Part shown: in pieces, positions 1-10,119 of the stretch
How positions within the stretch are numbered: the stretch's first letter is position 1
Layout: each line of letters starts with the position of its first letter
Origin: Amphiura filiformis
Taxonomy: Eukaryota > Echinodermata > Ophiuroidea > Amphilepidida > Amphiuridae
Direction of reading: 5' to 3'
DNA: 64,000 nt
NCBI RefSeq assembly: GCF_039555335.1
Contig: NW_027305502.1
Span: 124,001 to 188,000, forward strand
Notes under the pieces: model-generated
The model's database searches: none
Told to the model about the DNA's origin: nothing
Seen by the model: the letters and a program-made list of their open reading frames with translations, nothing else
Translations under genes and position numbers: made by a program

Positions 1-717
1 TGTAATTACATTGTACTTGTATTTGGTAACACATGCATGGTGACCAACTTTTGCTGTGAATGGGGGGCAAGATTGTTTGGACAACAAGCAAGAAATAGTC
101 TTCAGGTTTCTTGGTTTTCTTTTGTTTTTTATTAATTTTCAAAAACTAGAAAATGTTCTTGCTTTTGTTTTTAATTTTGAGCAACTTTGAGAAATATTCA
201 CAAAAAATGGTCCAAAAATGCTAAATTTTGTAAAAAAAATCATACAAAGCATGAGTTTCACCCAAATCTCAAAGTTAATGTTTGAAGCATTTTCTGGACA
301 TTTCTAGTTTTTAAAAATTAATAATAAAAAAATTACCCTAAGTCAATTATGAATGATCCTACATGTAGCATTTAGCTCTAGGTCCAGAGACACTCCAAAA
401 TCGAAAAAATAAATAAAGTGTGTGCCTTGTTAATGAGTGACATAAGTATAAAGCTTTGTATGAATTCCCTTTATGAGCGCTGCCTGCGCTGACCAACGCT
501 TTGACACATAATCGGCCAATCACATTATCAATTAGTTGATTATGATTGGTCAGATGATTGAATCAATCAATCAGAACCCACATCTGTGTTTACCCTCTCT
601 AAATGTAAACAAGTGCCATTCTCTCCCATCAAGTATATACCTTTAAATCGTACAAATTTCTAGACATATGAAAATCTCATTTTGTTGTTGTTGGTTGTTT
701 TTTTTTGTCAATTTCAG

Positions 718-3700
718 GTCAAGTGAAGGTGTTCCGTGCATTGTATGCATATAATGCACAGCATGTAAGTAACTAATTAATCTATATTTTTGTTGGTTTT
801 ATAACTTTCACCCTCATTAACGTACAACTTCAAAAATGGTGTATAAATGGCTATAGTTTAATAGCTATAAATATCTTGACATATTGATAACACAAAGGCT
901 TTTAGATGTCACATCCAGGGAGTTAGTCCTAGAGAAGGACCAACAAAGAGGTGGACAGACTGCCTGCTAAAGTCTTATTCAGATTTCATTTGACAGCTTA
1001 ACCATCGCGTATACGCGCGCGACTTCAAGCGTGTGCATTGGACCTTGTGCAAATAATGGCGCTGGACGGCTAGCAGTACGCTTTAATTTGTATTTAAAGG
1101 GAATCTGAATAAGACTTTACTGCTAGCTGAAGGCAAAAGAACCAACTCCATAGTAAACGCCAGCCATACAGTGGAAGACCGAACAGTTTGGCGGATGTGT
1201 CAGATGTGGATGCCACCACTCAACCCCCTGCTGGAGTGTGCATGTACATGGCATTGGTCAAGGTCAATTATTTATAGCATGCATGTCTACAAAATAAAGT
1301 AAAAAAAAAAGATGAATTCAGTTGTTTTTAAATTGACTTGCAGTTGCATGTATGTATACTATAATTATATACGGTGCAATATATTTTCCTACAGGATGAT
1401 GAATTGAGTTTTGATGAAGGTGATATGCTGTATGTTTTAGATGTGGTAAGTACCTGTTTGTTTCATCCATCAATTAAAAAGCATATAAACATCAAAATGA
1501 CAACAAACAAAAGATGGAGGGAGATGAAAGTAGAAAATCCTGATGAATGTTGTACCACCGTAAAGAGGTTTGAACAAATGGCACACATTATACATGCTCA
1601 CTCACACCAGCTCAGTCACTCAATGACATGAAATACATAGTAGGCATAATATTAAAAATAGTGATAAAAACATGAATTTTGAAACAGAATAAAACTTATG
1701 AGCCTTCATATAATAGCCCAAACAAAACTTGTTTGACAGAATAAAATGTATGTTTGTACAGCTGAAAACATGTTTTAATCTTGTTGAGAAAATTTAATCT
1801 GATAAATTGGGAATTTTAAAACCTTAAAGGGGTACTACACCCATGCCCAATTTTGTGCCTATTTCTGCATTTTTCTCAAAAATTATAGCGCATTGGGGAC
1901 AAGTAAGATATGTATATTGTAGGGGCAAGGACTACAACTACTACACTGGAAATTTCATTTCAGTACAGACAACAGTTGTGGAGTTACATGTACAGTCAAA
2001 AATGAGGAAAACCACTATTTGATCAATAAATCAATAACTACTTGCTTTGAGTTGCTGAATTTTCAGTACAGTAGTTGTAGTCCTTGCCCCTATAATATAC
2101 ATATCTTACTTGTCACCAATGTGCTACAATTTTTGAGAAAAATGCAAAAATAGGCAAAAATTGGCCAGGGGTGTAGTACCCCCTTAAATAAGCCAGGGGT
2201 CCATTTCACTAAACTTTACGAAGCTTTTTCAGTTTCTAAATTGTTTGTAACTATAATCAGTGTTTTTTTTGTTTTTTTTTCAGTCAAATAAAGATTGGTA
2301 TAAAGCAAAGGTTGGCAACAAAAAGGGACTAATCCCAAGTAATTATGGTAAGTTGAATGATGGAGGATAAGGTTTCCATTTTCATTTCATTTTATTCACC
2401 AGCAATCATTTAAAATACATTCAGATATTAAAAAGCATTTATAAATACAGCATGTGGGAACTGAGCAATCTGACCTGTTGGGCAGATAGCACCAACCCCC
2501 TGGGAGAGTGGGTTGGAATTGCAGGGTTACGGGAAAATCAGTGGAGGTGTGCAGGAACATGACTCAACATGTGAGTATACTTCTATTGGGAAAAATGAAG
2601 TGATTTGCGAAAAAACAGGAAAAAAACAACTTTGAATGTGATTGGTCAGAAGCCAATAGCGACTGCTTGGTTACCATGGCAACGGTTTTATTACCTTCAT
2701 AACATGGCCAACATATCCCTACATAAGCACAACCTCACTTGAGATTGTATCATGAAAGGTTTTGGAGATATTTGCAAAAATGTTGGAATTCATGATTTCC
2801 CTAAACCTTGCCTTTCGAACCACCTTAATGTTGAGTTCAATGGGGGATTTAAGGTTTTTCATTCATTACAAAACTGCTTGACTTAACACATAATTTTTTC
2901 ATTCATCATCCAGAACGTTGATGATGAAGGGCAGGAAGACGAATTCTTTGTATCCCTTATTAATTTCTCTTTTTCATTTTATATTTACCAGTTGAAGAGA
3001 GTATGGAATCAGTTGATAACCCATTACATGAGGCAGCTAAACGAGGCAATGTTGACTTCCTCAAAGAATGTCTTGCCAATAATGTAAGTATTGGAATCAT
3101 TAGTCCCTGCCCATCTTGCCCCCTCCCTGTCTCTTCCACCAGGATTCTGGCTGCCATAATTTTTTTATTCTATTGCCAGTTTGTACTATGATTAATTATA
3201 CATTCCACAGCTATTTGGAGTAATCTTTATTTTTGCACAGGTATTATTATCAATTGATGAGCTCACTAAATCCACACTATGCAGTTAGGAAGGGGTCAAT
3301 AATACTCAATTATGTTACCTATTTTGGACAATGGTAGAGGTCCAGTGACCTTAAACCTTTTCCCAACATAAAAGGGTTATGGAATCAATTAAATCTATAT
3401 TTCATTTGACAAAACAAGGTAATATTTTTTAATTAAAACAAAAACGTGCTGTATTTTTCTGGAATCAGGAGTAATTACTAAACACTAATCCTTTCCTAAT
3501 TTCCTAATAGCCCTATCCCTTTAGCCTTATTCCCTAACTCTTAAACATAGAGTGCATTGGTGATTCTGAAGATATACCAGTGTATCCATGTCCCTAAAGA
3601 TCCTCTATTCTATTTCTTCACAGGTATCTGTTAACAGCCTTGATAAGTCTGGTTCAACGGCGATACATTGGGCATCTCACGGTGGTCACGTAGAATGTTT

Positions 3701-5807
3701 GAAAATACTATTAGGAAGACCTCGCATTGAGCTCAATAATCAGGTTAGTCTACTGCAGTATTTTATTTTTACCTGCTTGTATCTTTTGGATTTTTGTTTC
3801 ACCTGAACTATGCTCAAGAGGAGGACTTTTTTTTTAGTTTGACAACTGCCCTTGTTTTACTTCTGTTGGAAAAAGTAATTGTGAAAACAGGCAGTTCCAA
3901 AAGCAAGAACCTCCTTTTTGAATGAATTAGAAGATAATGCTTTTGCATTAGTTGTCTTGAGGGTATTGTGAAAAATCTAACCATTTTGCTTTTGGAACCG
4001 AGGATATTCCTAGGTCCATGCAAAATGTTTAGGTTTTTAGAACATCCGTAAAATAACTGATGCAATGTGATTAAATTTGAATAATAGGATGTTTGAGCAA
4101 TTATAGTCTCAAAATGGATTCTTAAAAATTGATTTCTGACAAGTTTTGGCCAGATTGTTGTCAATGGGCTGAACATGTATCACAAGCCTGCTGTTCTGCA
4201 GTATTATCAACTGGATTTAACAAACATTTTGAAGCAGTTTGTAATAATTTACTGTTTGTACATTGTTTCAGAATAAACTTGGTGATACAGCGTTACATGC
4301 AGGCGCCTGGAAATTGATTTCAAGTTTTGGCCAGATTGTTGTCAATGGGCTGAAACTGTATCACAAGCCTGCTGTTCTGCAGTATTTACAACTGGATAAT
4401 AACATTTTGAAGCAGTTTGTAATAATTTACTGTTTTTTATACATTGTTTCAGAATAAACTTGGTGATACAGCGTTACATGCAGGCGCCTGGAAGGGACAT
4501 GCGGAAGTAGTCAGAATGCTTCTCAGTAAAGGTCAGTGTGTATCAACAATATTTGCTGTCATAAAAAAATATTGGAAAATACGGGTACACGGAGCGGGTG
4601 CAAGTACGATTACACCTTGTCAATACACTCTGTATATGTTTCTAACTGCTTTCCCCGTGCTTTTTTGATGAACTTCTATAATATTATTCACTCTGATGTG
4701 GAAGTGAGGTTAAAGCAGCTGTTTCACGCACACATTTATGCAGCGTCTTTAAGCATGTTTGTGTGTACACCAGCGCTTAGAGCGGCCGCAAGCTACATGA
4801 AGCTGCGCCTAATGAAATGCACACTGACATCACTGCCACATCAGGGTGAAAAATGGTATACAATATATATAGGAGATATATGTATGAAATTCTAATCGTC
4901 TTCGTCATCGAGTCCTATGGGTCATGACTGACCCTTTGTGACCCTGTTGATGATGGTATTCCAGCAGCTTCTGTCTTGAGTCAGACGGTGGGCTGCAACG
5001 AGAGAAAGGCCTGTTAATTGTTTAATTCCATCAGTCCATCTAAGCTTCTGTCCACCTCTTCTACGACTACCTTCTATGTGACCTTGCATAATTATCTTCT
5101 CAATGTTGTCACCCTCTCTTCTAGAAATGTGGCCAAAATACGCCAGTTTGGAACGTTTTATTTTTTTGCACATGGTAGCATGCTTTCCAATTTGGTTTCT
5201 TACAAATTTGTTGGCCTTATGTTCTTTCCACTATATTCTTAGCAACTTCCGTCAGCAACTTCCACCAGAAATTGTAATAATGAATCCCTAATCATGTTTT
5301 GCAGGTGGTAGAGGCGATATCAGGAATAAAGAAGGGAAGTTAGCATTTGACCTTGCAGCTAAAGATCCAGCTACTGCAGCACTTTTAGAACCACACATTC
5401 CAAGTGAGTACCAGTATGGGAACCACCCCTAACTCTTTAATGTGTGCAAGAATTTGTGCGAGAGTTGATTTGCAGATTTATGCCAAAATTATAATGTGGC
5501 CATATACAATATCAAAGACCCTAAGATACAAAATCTACCAGTGTGCACTATTAATGATCGTGTGTATAATGCACAATGGTAGATTTTGTACCTAGGGTCT
5601 TTGATATTGCACAATACAATTGAACGTGTATGGGCGGTATTATAATTCTGGCATAAATCTGGAAATCGATAGGTCGTATATGTACATGTATGGGCCACAT
5701 AACTTGGGCATTACTGAAAATGTTTTCTCATTGTTTGTCTGTTTGCTTGCTTTTTTTCACCAGGACTGGATGATGAAGACTACCTTGATGATGAGGATTC
5801 TGATTAA
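718..5807 (+). CDS. OSTF1: OSTF1 (osteoclast-stimulating factor 1), 5'-partial, eight exons in window
   Basis: Exons seen: 718-764, 1395-1445, 2284-2347, 2992-3083, 3624-3743, 4453-4531, 5305-5403, 5764-5807. All have AG/GT borders and the phases agree, giving 198 residues; the first exon (about 11 residues in vertebrate relatives) lies left of the window. Exons 1-3 encode an SH3 domain ([41 protein letters not shown]). Exons 4-7 encode ankyrin repeats ([44 protein letters not shown]). The last exon gives the acidic family tail [10 protein letters not shown]. Known OSTF1 is a small cytoplasmic adaptor that binds proline-rich and Src-type partners. Length and domain order match the ~214-residue family. 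An unusual partial duplication of the fifth ankyrin-coding exon lies in the preceding intron (4130-4311). TTAA element 1828-2183 and an inverted repeat at 5473-5662 sit in introns. Confidence 0.96.
1828..2183. mobile_element. Fold-back MITE with TTAA target duplication
   Basis: The ends are inverted (AGGGGTACTACACCC left, GGGTGTAGTACCCCC right). Much of the interior also folds back: the phrase around TAGTTGTAGTCCTTGCCCC on the right matches GGGGCAAGGACTACAACTA on the left. TTAA flanks both sides (1824-1827 and 2184-2187), as in piggyBac- or Kolobok-type insertions. It lies in an OSTF1 intron and has no coding capacity. Confidence 0.85.
4130..4311 (+). repeat. Tandem duplication of intron end plus partial OSTF1 ankyrin exon
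   Basis: About 180 bp (ACAAGTTTTGGCCAGATTG onward) is repeated almost identically at 4312-4495. Both copies contain the polypyrimidine tract, the TTTCAG acceptor and the first 13 codons of the exon ([13 protein letters not shown]). The first copy loses the rest of the exon at 4311 and runs into intron sequence with no obvious GT donor. It should therefore be a dead exon fragment; the second copy (4453-4531) is intact. Confidence 0.9.
4920..5175 (-). mobile_element. LINE remnant, C-terminal end of a reverse transcriptase ORF
   Basis: The minus strand encodes 83 residues ending at 4922 with the pattern [18 protein letters not shown], then [18 protein letters not shown] and [14 protein letters not shown]. 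This resembles the C-terminal extension of widespread non-LTR reverse transcriptases. Nothing of the RT core is left; it is a short fossil in an OSTF1 intron. Confidence 0.75.
5473..5662. mobile_element. Fold-back MITE in OSTF1 intron
   Basis: Arms starting CAGATTTATGCC and ending GGCATAAATCTGG are inverted. The match continues inward (ATCAAAGACCCTAAG against CTAGGGTCTTTGAT, and AAAATCTACCA against TGGTAGATTTT) almost to the centre near 5560. No clear target duplication was found. Confidence 0.75.
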
Positions 5808-5940
5808 ATACACCAGCACCTTTTAAGGAAACATCAGCACCTAATAAGGAAACACCAGCACCTAATAAGGAAACACCAGCACCTGATAAAGAAACACCAG
5901 CACCTTATAAGGAAACAACAGCACCTTGTAAGGAAGCCTA
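5808..5940 (+). repeat. 21 bp tandem repeat at start of OSTF1 3' UTR
   Basis: About five to six copies of a unit like AAACACCAGCACCTAATAAGG follow the OSTF1 stop immediately. The period is a multiple of three, so the gene's own frame stays open to a TGA about 150 bp downstream, encoding a heptad-like HQHLIRK repeat. Translation beyond the TAA is not implied. Confidence 0.85.
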
Positions 5941-6096
5941 CTTTGAACAAACTGGAATGAACTAACTAAGTATGGTCAAGAAACATAGCAGGGCATATCT
6001 TGAGAATCAGATCAGATCAAGTAAATTTTTTTACATCACTTTAGCTTTGGATAAAATTGTATTTAAAAAAAAGTGAGTCACTACAGTAAGAATGAG

Positions 6097-6700
6097 TTAT
6101 TCCAGTTGAAATCCATACACCCCTAATCCACATGTATGGAAGATATTACCTTAATCTTCCACACAGGGGGTGCAGATTTCAAATGGAGCCACTCATTTAG
6201 GTAACCCCATTTTAAATTCACACTCACTGTGCACTGAGGAAGACTATTGTCATGTCTTCCATTTTGGGTGTATGGGTTCGGTTGCAACTGGAATCAGGGG
6301 CGGATCCAGGAATTTTCAATAGAGGGGGCGCCAAGCCCCCGCCGCTGCTGCGGCAGCTCAGCGCCCACACAAAGTCAGGCGCCGCTCTGCAAAAATACAC
6401 ATAGTCAGACGCCGCTCTGCAAAAATTAGAGGGGGCGTGCGCCGGGTGGGCCCCCTCTAAATCCGCCCCTGGGAATAACCCATTTTGGAGCAGACGACAC
6501 TGAATGAGTGGCTCCATTTGAAATTCACTCTTCCTGTGAGGAAGATTAAGGGTATATCTTCCATAGGGAGTGTATGGGTTGCAACTGGAATAAACCATTT
6601 TGGAGCAGACGACACTGAATGGGTGGCTCCATTTGAAATTCACACTCCCTGTGTGGAAGATTAATGTCATGTCTTCCATAGCTTTCTCCAAGTGAAATAT
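6097..6700. mobile_element. Two or more copies of the 'TTCCAGTTGAAATCC' MITE family
   Basis: Repeated blocks of the form TTCCAGTTGAAATCCATACA, TGGAAGATAT, CACACAGGGGGTG, AAATGGAGCCAC alternate with inverted counterparts ending TTGCAACTGGAATAA. Related copies lie at 17297-17466, 41317-41503, 47572-47790, 48231-48626 and 28540-28828. The left copy is split by the element at 6295-6471. Confidence 0.75.
6295..6471. mobile_element. MITE nested in another MITE, GGAAT target duplication
   Basis: Inverted ends CAGGGGCGGATCCAG and AAATCCGCCCCTG surround GC-rich sequence. GGAAT occurs on both sides (6290-6294, 6472-6476). Removing the element restores the uninterrupted family sequence (AACTGGAATAACCC) seen in the neighbouring copy. 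Confidence 0.85.
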
Positions 6701-6975
6701 CTCCAAAAAAAAAGGTAAACATTGGCATGAATGTATGAATCCATTATTTATGTGTATAGATATTTATCTCAAGAACAGTAAATCTGAGTTTCCTTAATCT
6801 TCCCGTAAACAGTTTCTGGCATCCTCACATTAGAGTTCATAATTCTTTATGCAAACCAGTTTGCGTAATTTTTTTTGTAAAAGTGATGGACAAATCTCTT
6901 CAATCTCTTAATTCATTTGCTATCAAACATTCCATGATTTAAATATCTAACTGAGCAATATTGACCACTGTAGTG

Positions 6976-7172
6976 TGTCTCAAGTTGAAAGTAACGCCAT
7001 GTTGGATTTTGCAGTGGATTCTAATCAGTGTGTTCACATGGTTTCGTTGTCAGCGGATGGAAAAATTGCCTGTCAACAAGTGTGGATACGCCCTGTGGGA
7101 TTAGGTTATCATGCGCAATTTGAATCAGCCATCGTGAAATCCAACATGGCGTTACTCTCAACTTGAGACGAG
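6976..7172. mobile_element. Fold-back MITE
   Basis: Arms TCTCAAGTTGAAAGTAACG (left) and CGTTACTCTCAACTTGAGA (right) are inverted and extend through CCATGTTGGATTT / AAATCCAACATGG. The 60-codon plus-strand frame inside is a by-product of the palindrome. Confidence 0.8.
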
Positions 7173-7630
7173 ACAGAATATAGGCATTCCATTAGTCTAA
7201 GAAAGGTTAAGGTTATGGAGCTCTACACGTACCTTTAAATGTTAACCCCCTGGACACTACTGTCATCTAACATGATTTCTGATTGGTTGATAACTTGAAA
7301 TGCTCATTTCAATTGCCAATTATGACTAGGCTTTAAAACTATTTATGGTTACAACTTGCATTTGCAGATGATCTTATTAATACCCTCCGTGATTGGTTCA
7401 AAATTGGACACAATATTCATATTGGCCAATTCTCATAGGGTTAACCCTAAGTAAGCTTCCAAAGTATCCTTTTATCATTCAAGTGTTGAAAAAATAGACA
7501 TACAAGCCTATGTGGCAGGCTATAGCAGTGAGTTGTATATATAAGATGTGTATTATATATAAAAAGGAGAAGAACCAGTTACAAATTTTATTTTTTGTGG
7601 CAAGATTTTGTCACTTTCTGGATGTGTATA

Positions 7631-8134
7631 CCGTTTTCGACCTAATTAGCGCCCTCCACTAATAAGCATCTCTGCAGAATTTTTTGAATCACAACTATGT
7701 GTCCCCCTTTTCAATGCATTTGTACATCTAAAATTCTGTTAAATATCTGAATCAAATTACATTCTAAGCCTGTCAGTTTATGATTTTGAAGTACACTGTA
7801 TTTTGAATGTCATCACTGGGCGGGAAAAAACTCATATGTACATGGATGAAGCAAATCATTCAATATAAAGTCTACACCTACAAGGGTCAAAAGTAATTAT
7901 GAGGTATTTGCTGCATGTACTTTTGGCCCTTGAACATGGATGAAGCAACCTCGTCAATTTAATCTACATCTACAAGGCTTTATCCATGTTCAAGGGCCTA
8001 AAGTACATATGCGTTTTTTCTGCCCAGTGAAGATGTTTTTGCTTGTAAATTCCCATTTGTAACTTTCATTGCAAAATTTTGATTTTTAAAAATGTCTGGC
8101 TAAATGCCCAGGGCAATAATTAGGTCAAATACAG
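7631..8134. mobile_element. TA-flanked (mariner/Tc1-like) MITE
   Basis: Left end TA|CCGTTTTCGACCTAATTAG and right end GGGCAATAATTAGGTC..ACAG|TA are inverted copies. The TA dinucleotides at 7629-7630 and 8135-8136 fit a mariner-type target duplication. The interior is mostly filled by a second element (7814-8029). Confidence 0.75.
7814..8029. mobile_element. MITE nested in the 7.6-8.1 kb element
   Basis: Inverted ends CACTGGGCGGGAAAAAAC and TTTTTTCTGCCCAGTG, followed inward by CATATGTACATG / AGTACATATG and internal repeats of CATGGATGAAGCAA. No clear target duplication. Confidence 0.75.
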
Positions 8135-8604
8135 TACATCACCTTTTGGATTTTGATGTAAATTTTCTATGTGGAAATATTTTGTTTTGCATTTTGCAGA
8201 TTTTTTGTGATCAATTTTTTGTTTTTGAAATGAGTGTAGAGTATATCAAGCTGTTTGAGCTAGTTGGTACAAACTATTCTTTTTATCTGAATGAATTATG
8301 TTGTAAATTTATAAAATATATTAAACTTAGCAGAAACATAGATATTATGATTTATTCAACTTAAACAGAAACATGAATACGGAGAAGGCAATTATATTTA
8401 AATTGTAGGATAAAATGTACTAGATTTCTTAAACATCAACTCTTAACTCATGTGTATTAATTTGTTACGGATTCAATTAGGTGTTTAATTAGTATAATTG
8501 AGGGCATGATCAATTGTTTATGCCCAAGGCACAGCGGAGAGCATAAACAACTGATCATGATGAGCACTGTTTTGATATACATTCCATAACATCCTGTGAT
8601 TGTA

Positions 8605-8820
8605 CCGTAAACGTTCGCCTAATGGTGCTATAGACTCCCTTGACATAAGTGGAATTTTAGGCACAACCTAAAAGTGTCCTCTCGTAAAATTCCTACCAGC
8701 AAATAAAGGCACAGAACTTTGATTCTTGTTGGGATTTCAGATGACGGAGCTCTCTATTTGCACATGAAATTTACTCCAAGGCAAAGTAGCCCAGGTGCGC
8801 TATTAGGCGAACGTTTACAG
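8605..8820. mobile_element. TA-flanked (mariner/Tc1-like) MITE
   Basis: Inverted ends CCGTAAACGTTCGCCTAAT and ATTAGGCGAACGTTTACAG with TA on each side (8603-8604, 8821-8822). Non-coding, 216 bp. Its ends resemble in style those of the element at 7631-8134. Confidence 0.85.
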
Positions 8821-9477
8821 TATTTCATCAAATAATAACAAAAAAATAAGGTTAACATTCTTAAAAATGTGTTTTTCCAGCATTTTTTTTATATGGAAAT
8901 TGTCACGCTATTAAAGCACCTTGGCATTAATGTTGTTAATGCCCTGCTAGTTGGGACAGGTCTTAATCGTTACTCTCAGATAGTGTGTATTCCAGATCGA
9001 TCATGTAGGAGAAAAATGTTTGACTGACCAACGGCCATAATGGCCAATATTGTAAATGGACCAAATAATCATTGGATGGCCACATCTAAAGACTTGCATC
9101 TCAACTTCCTAATACTCGGGTCAACTATAATACTGGGCTTTAATATGCAATTTTTGAAATGTTGAATTACTTACCGAAGGGCTTCCCATTTCTATTTTTC
9201 ATCAAGTCAAGCATTTTGGGGGCTTTTTAGTTTTTTTATGTCATTTCTCAATTGCAATTGGTCTTGAAAACATAACATAGGAATTTAATTTAGCTTTTCT
9301 GTACACATGTTGTGATTGTTGTCACAATTTTTGCATGATGTCAAATAACATTACTATAAATCGGCCCTCTATAACATGTGCTTTACATGATTCGCCAAGG
9401 GCAATTAGTGGCTAATGCAAAAATGGCTTTTCAACATTAAAAAATTGATAGTCTCTGTAGATATAACAATTCGCCAT

Positions 9478-9830
9478 AGAAGTAGTGATGTAACAAGATT
9501 AATTACCAAATCGATGAGTCTACACTCTTTTTTAATGTATTGCCCTGCATTAATGTTACACCATTCCTCTGCATTGCACCATATAAGGACATGGACAAAG
9601 ATCTGGATCGCAATTCTATAGAAATTTCACATCATGCATGCTGATCACTTGCACCTGTAAGATTAGTGTCTTTGAAAAAGGCGGTTTTGTATTCAATCTA
9701 TGATTGCCACAATGCACACATACACAGTTGACATTATAAGTGCAGTCTGCTTACTAGTGCAGGGCAATACATTCAAAAAATAGTGTAGACCCATCGCTAT
9801 GGTAATAAATCCTGTTACATAACTACTTCT
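9478..9830. mobile_element. Fold-back MITE with ~70 bp inverted ends
   Basis: The left arm (AGAAGTAGTGATGTAACAAG to about 9546) is the inverted copy of 9762-9830 (ending TTACATAACTACTTCT). Both arms include GAGTCTACACT-like and AATGTATTGCCCTGC segments. There is no coding content between the arms. Confidence 0.85.
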
Positions 9831-10119
9831 ACGTAAGGGAAAATACAAGTTTCATCTCATTTAGAGATCTTGCATACAGGCTGTTGTCTGGGCTATTTAA
9901 TATAATTATATAATATATTTTTATTAGATGAATAATTGTGCATGTGTAATGTAGTTAATTACAATTATTAGCAATTAAAAAAGAAATTTCGTTTTGTAAC
10001 ATTTTACACATTCCGTGTCGTGTGTGGCTCAAATGAGTTTTTTTTACCCCATGCATTTTCAGTTAGTCCATTGTCTGGGCCGATCACATGTGCATGAAAT
10101 GTACCCTTAAGTTATTCCT

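Noticed and set aside
6224..6706. 160-codon minus-strand frame
   Set aside because: It crosses two MITE copies and the nested element; no protein family features.
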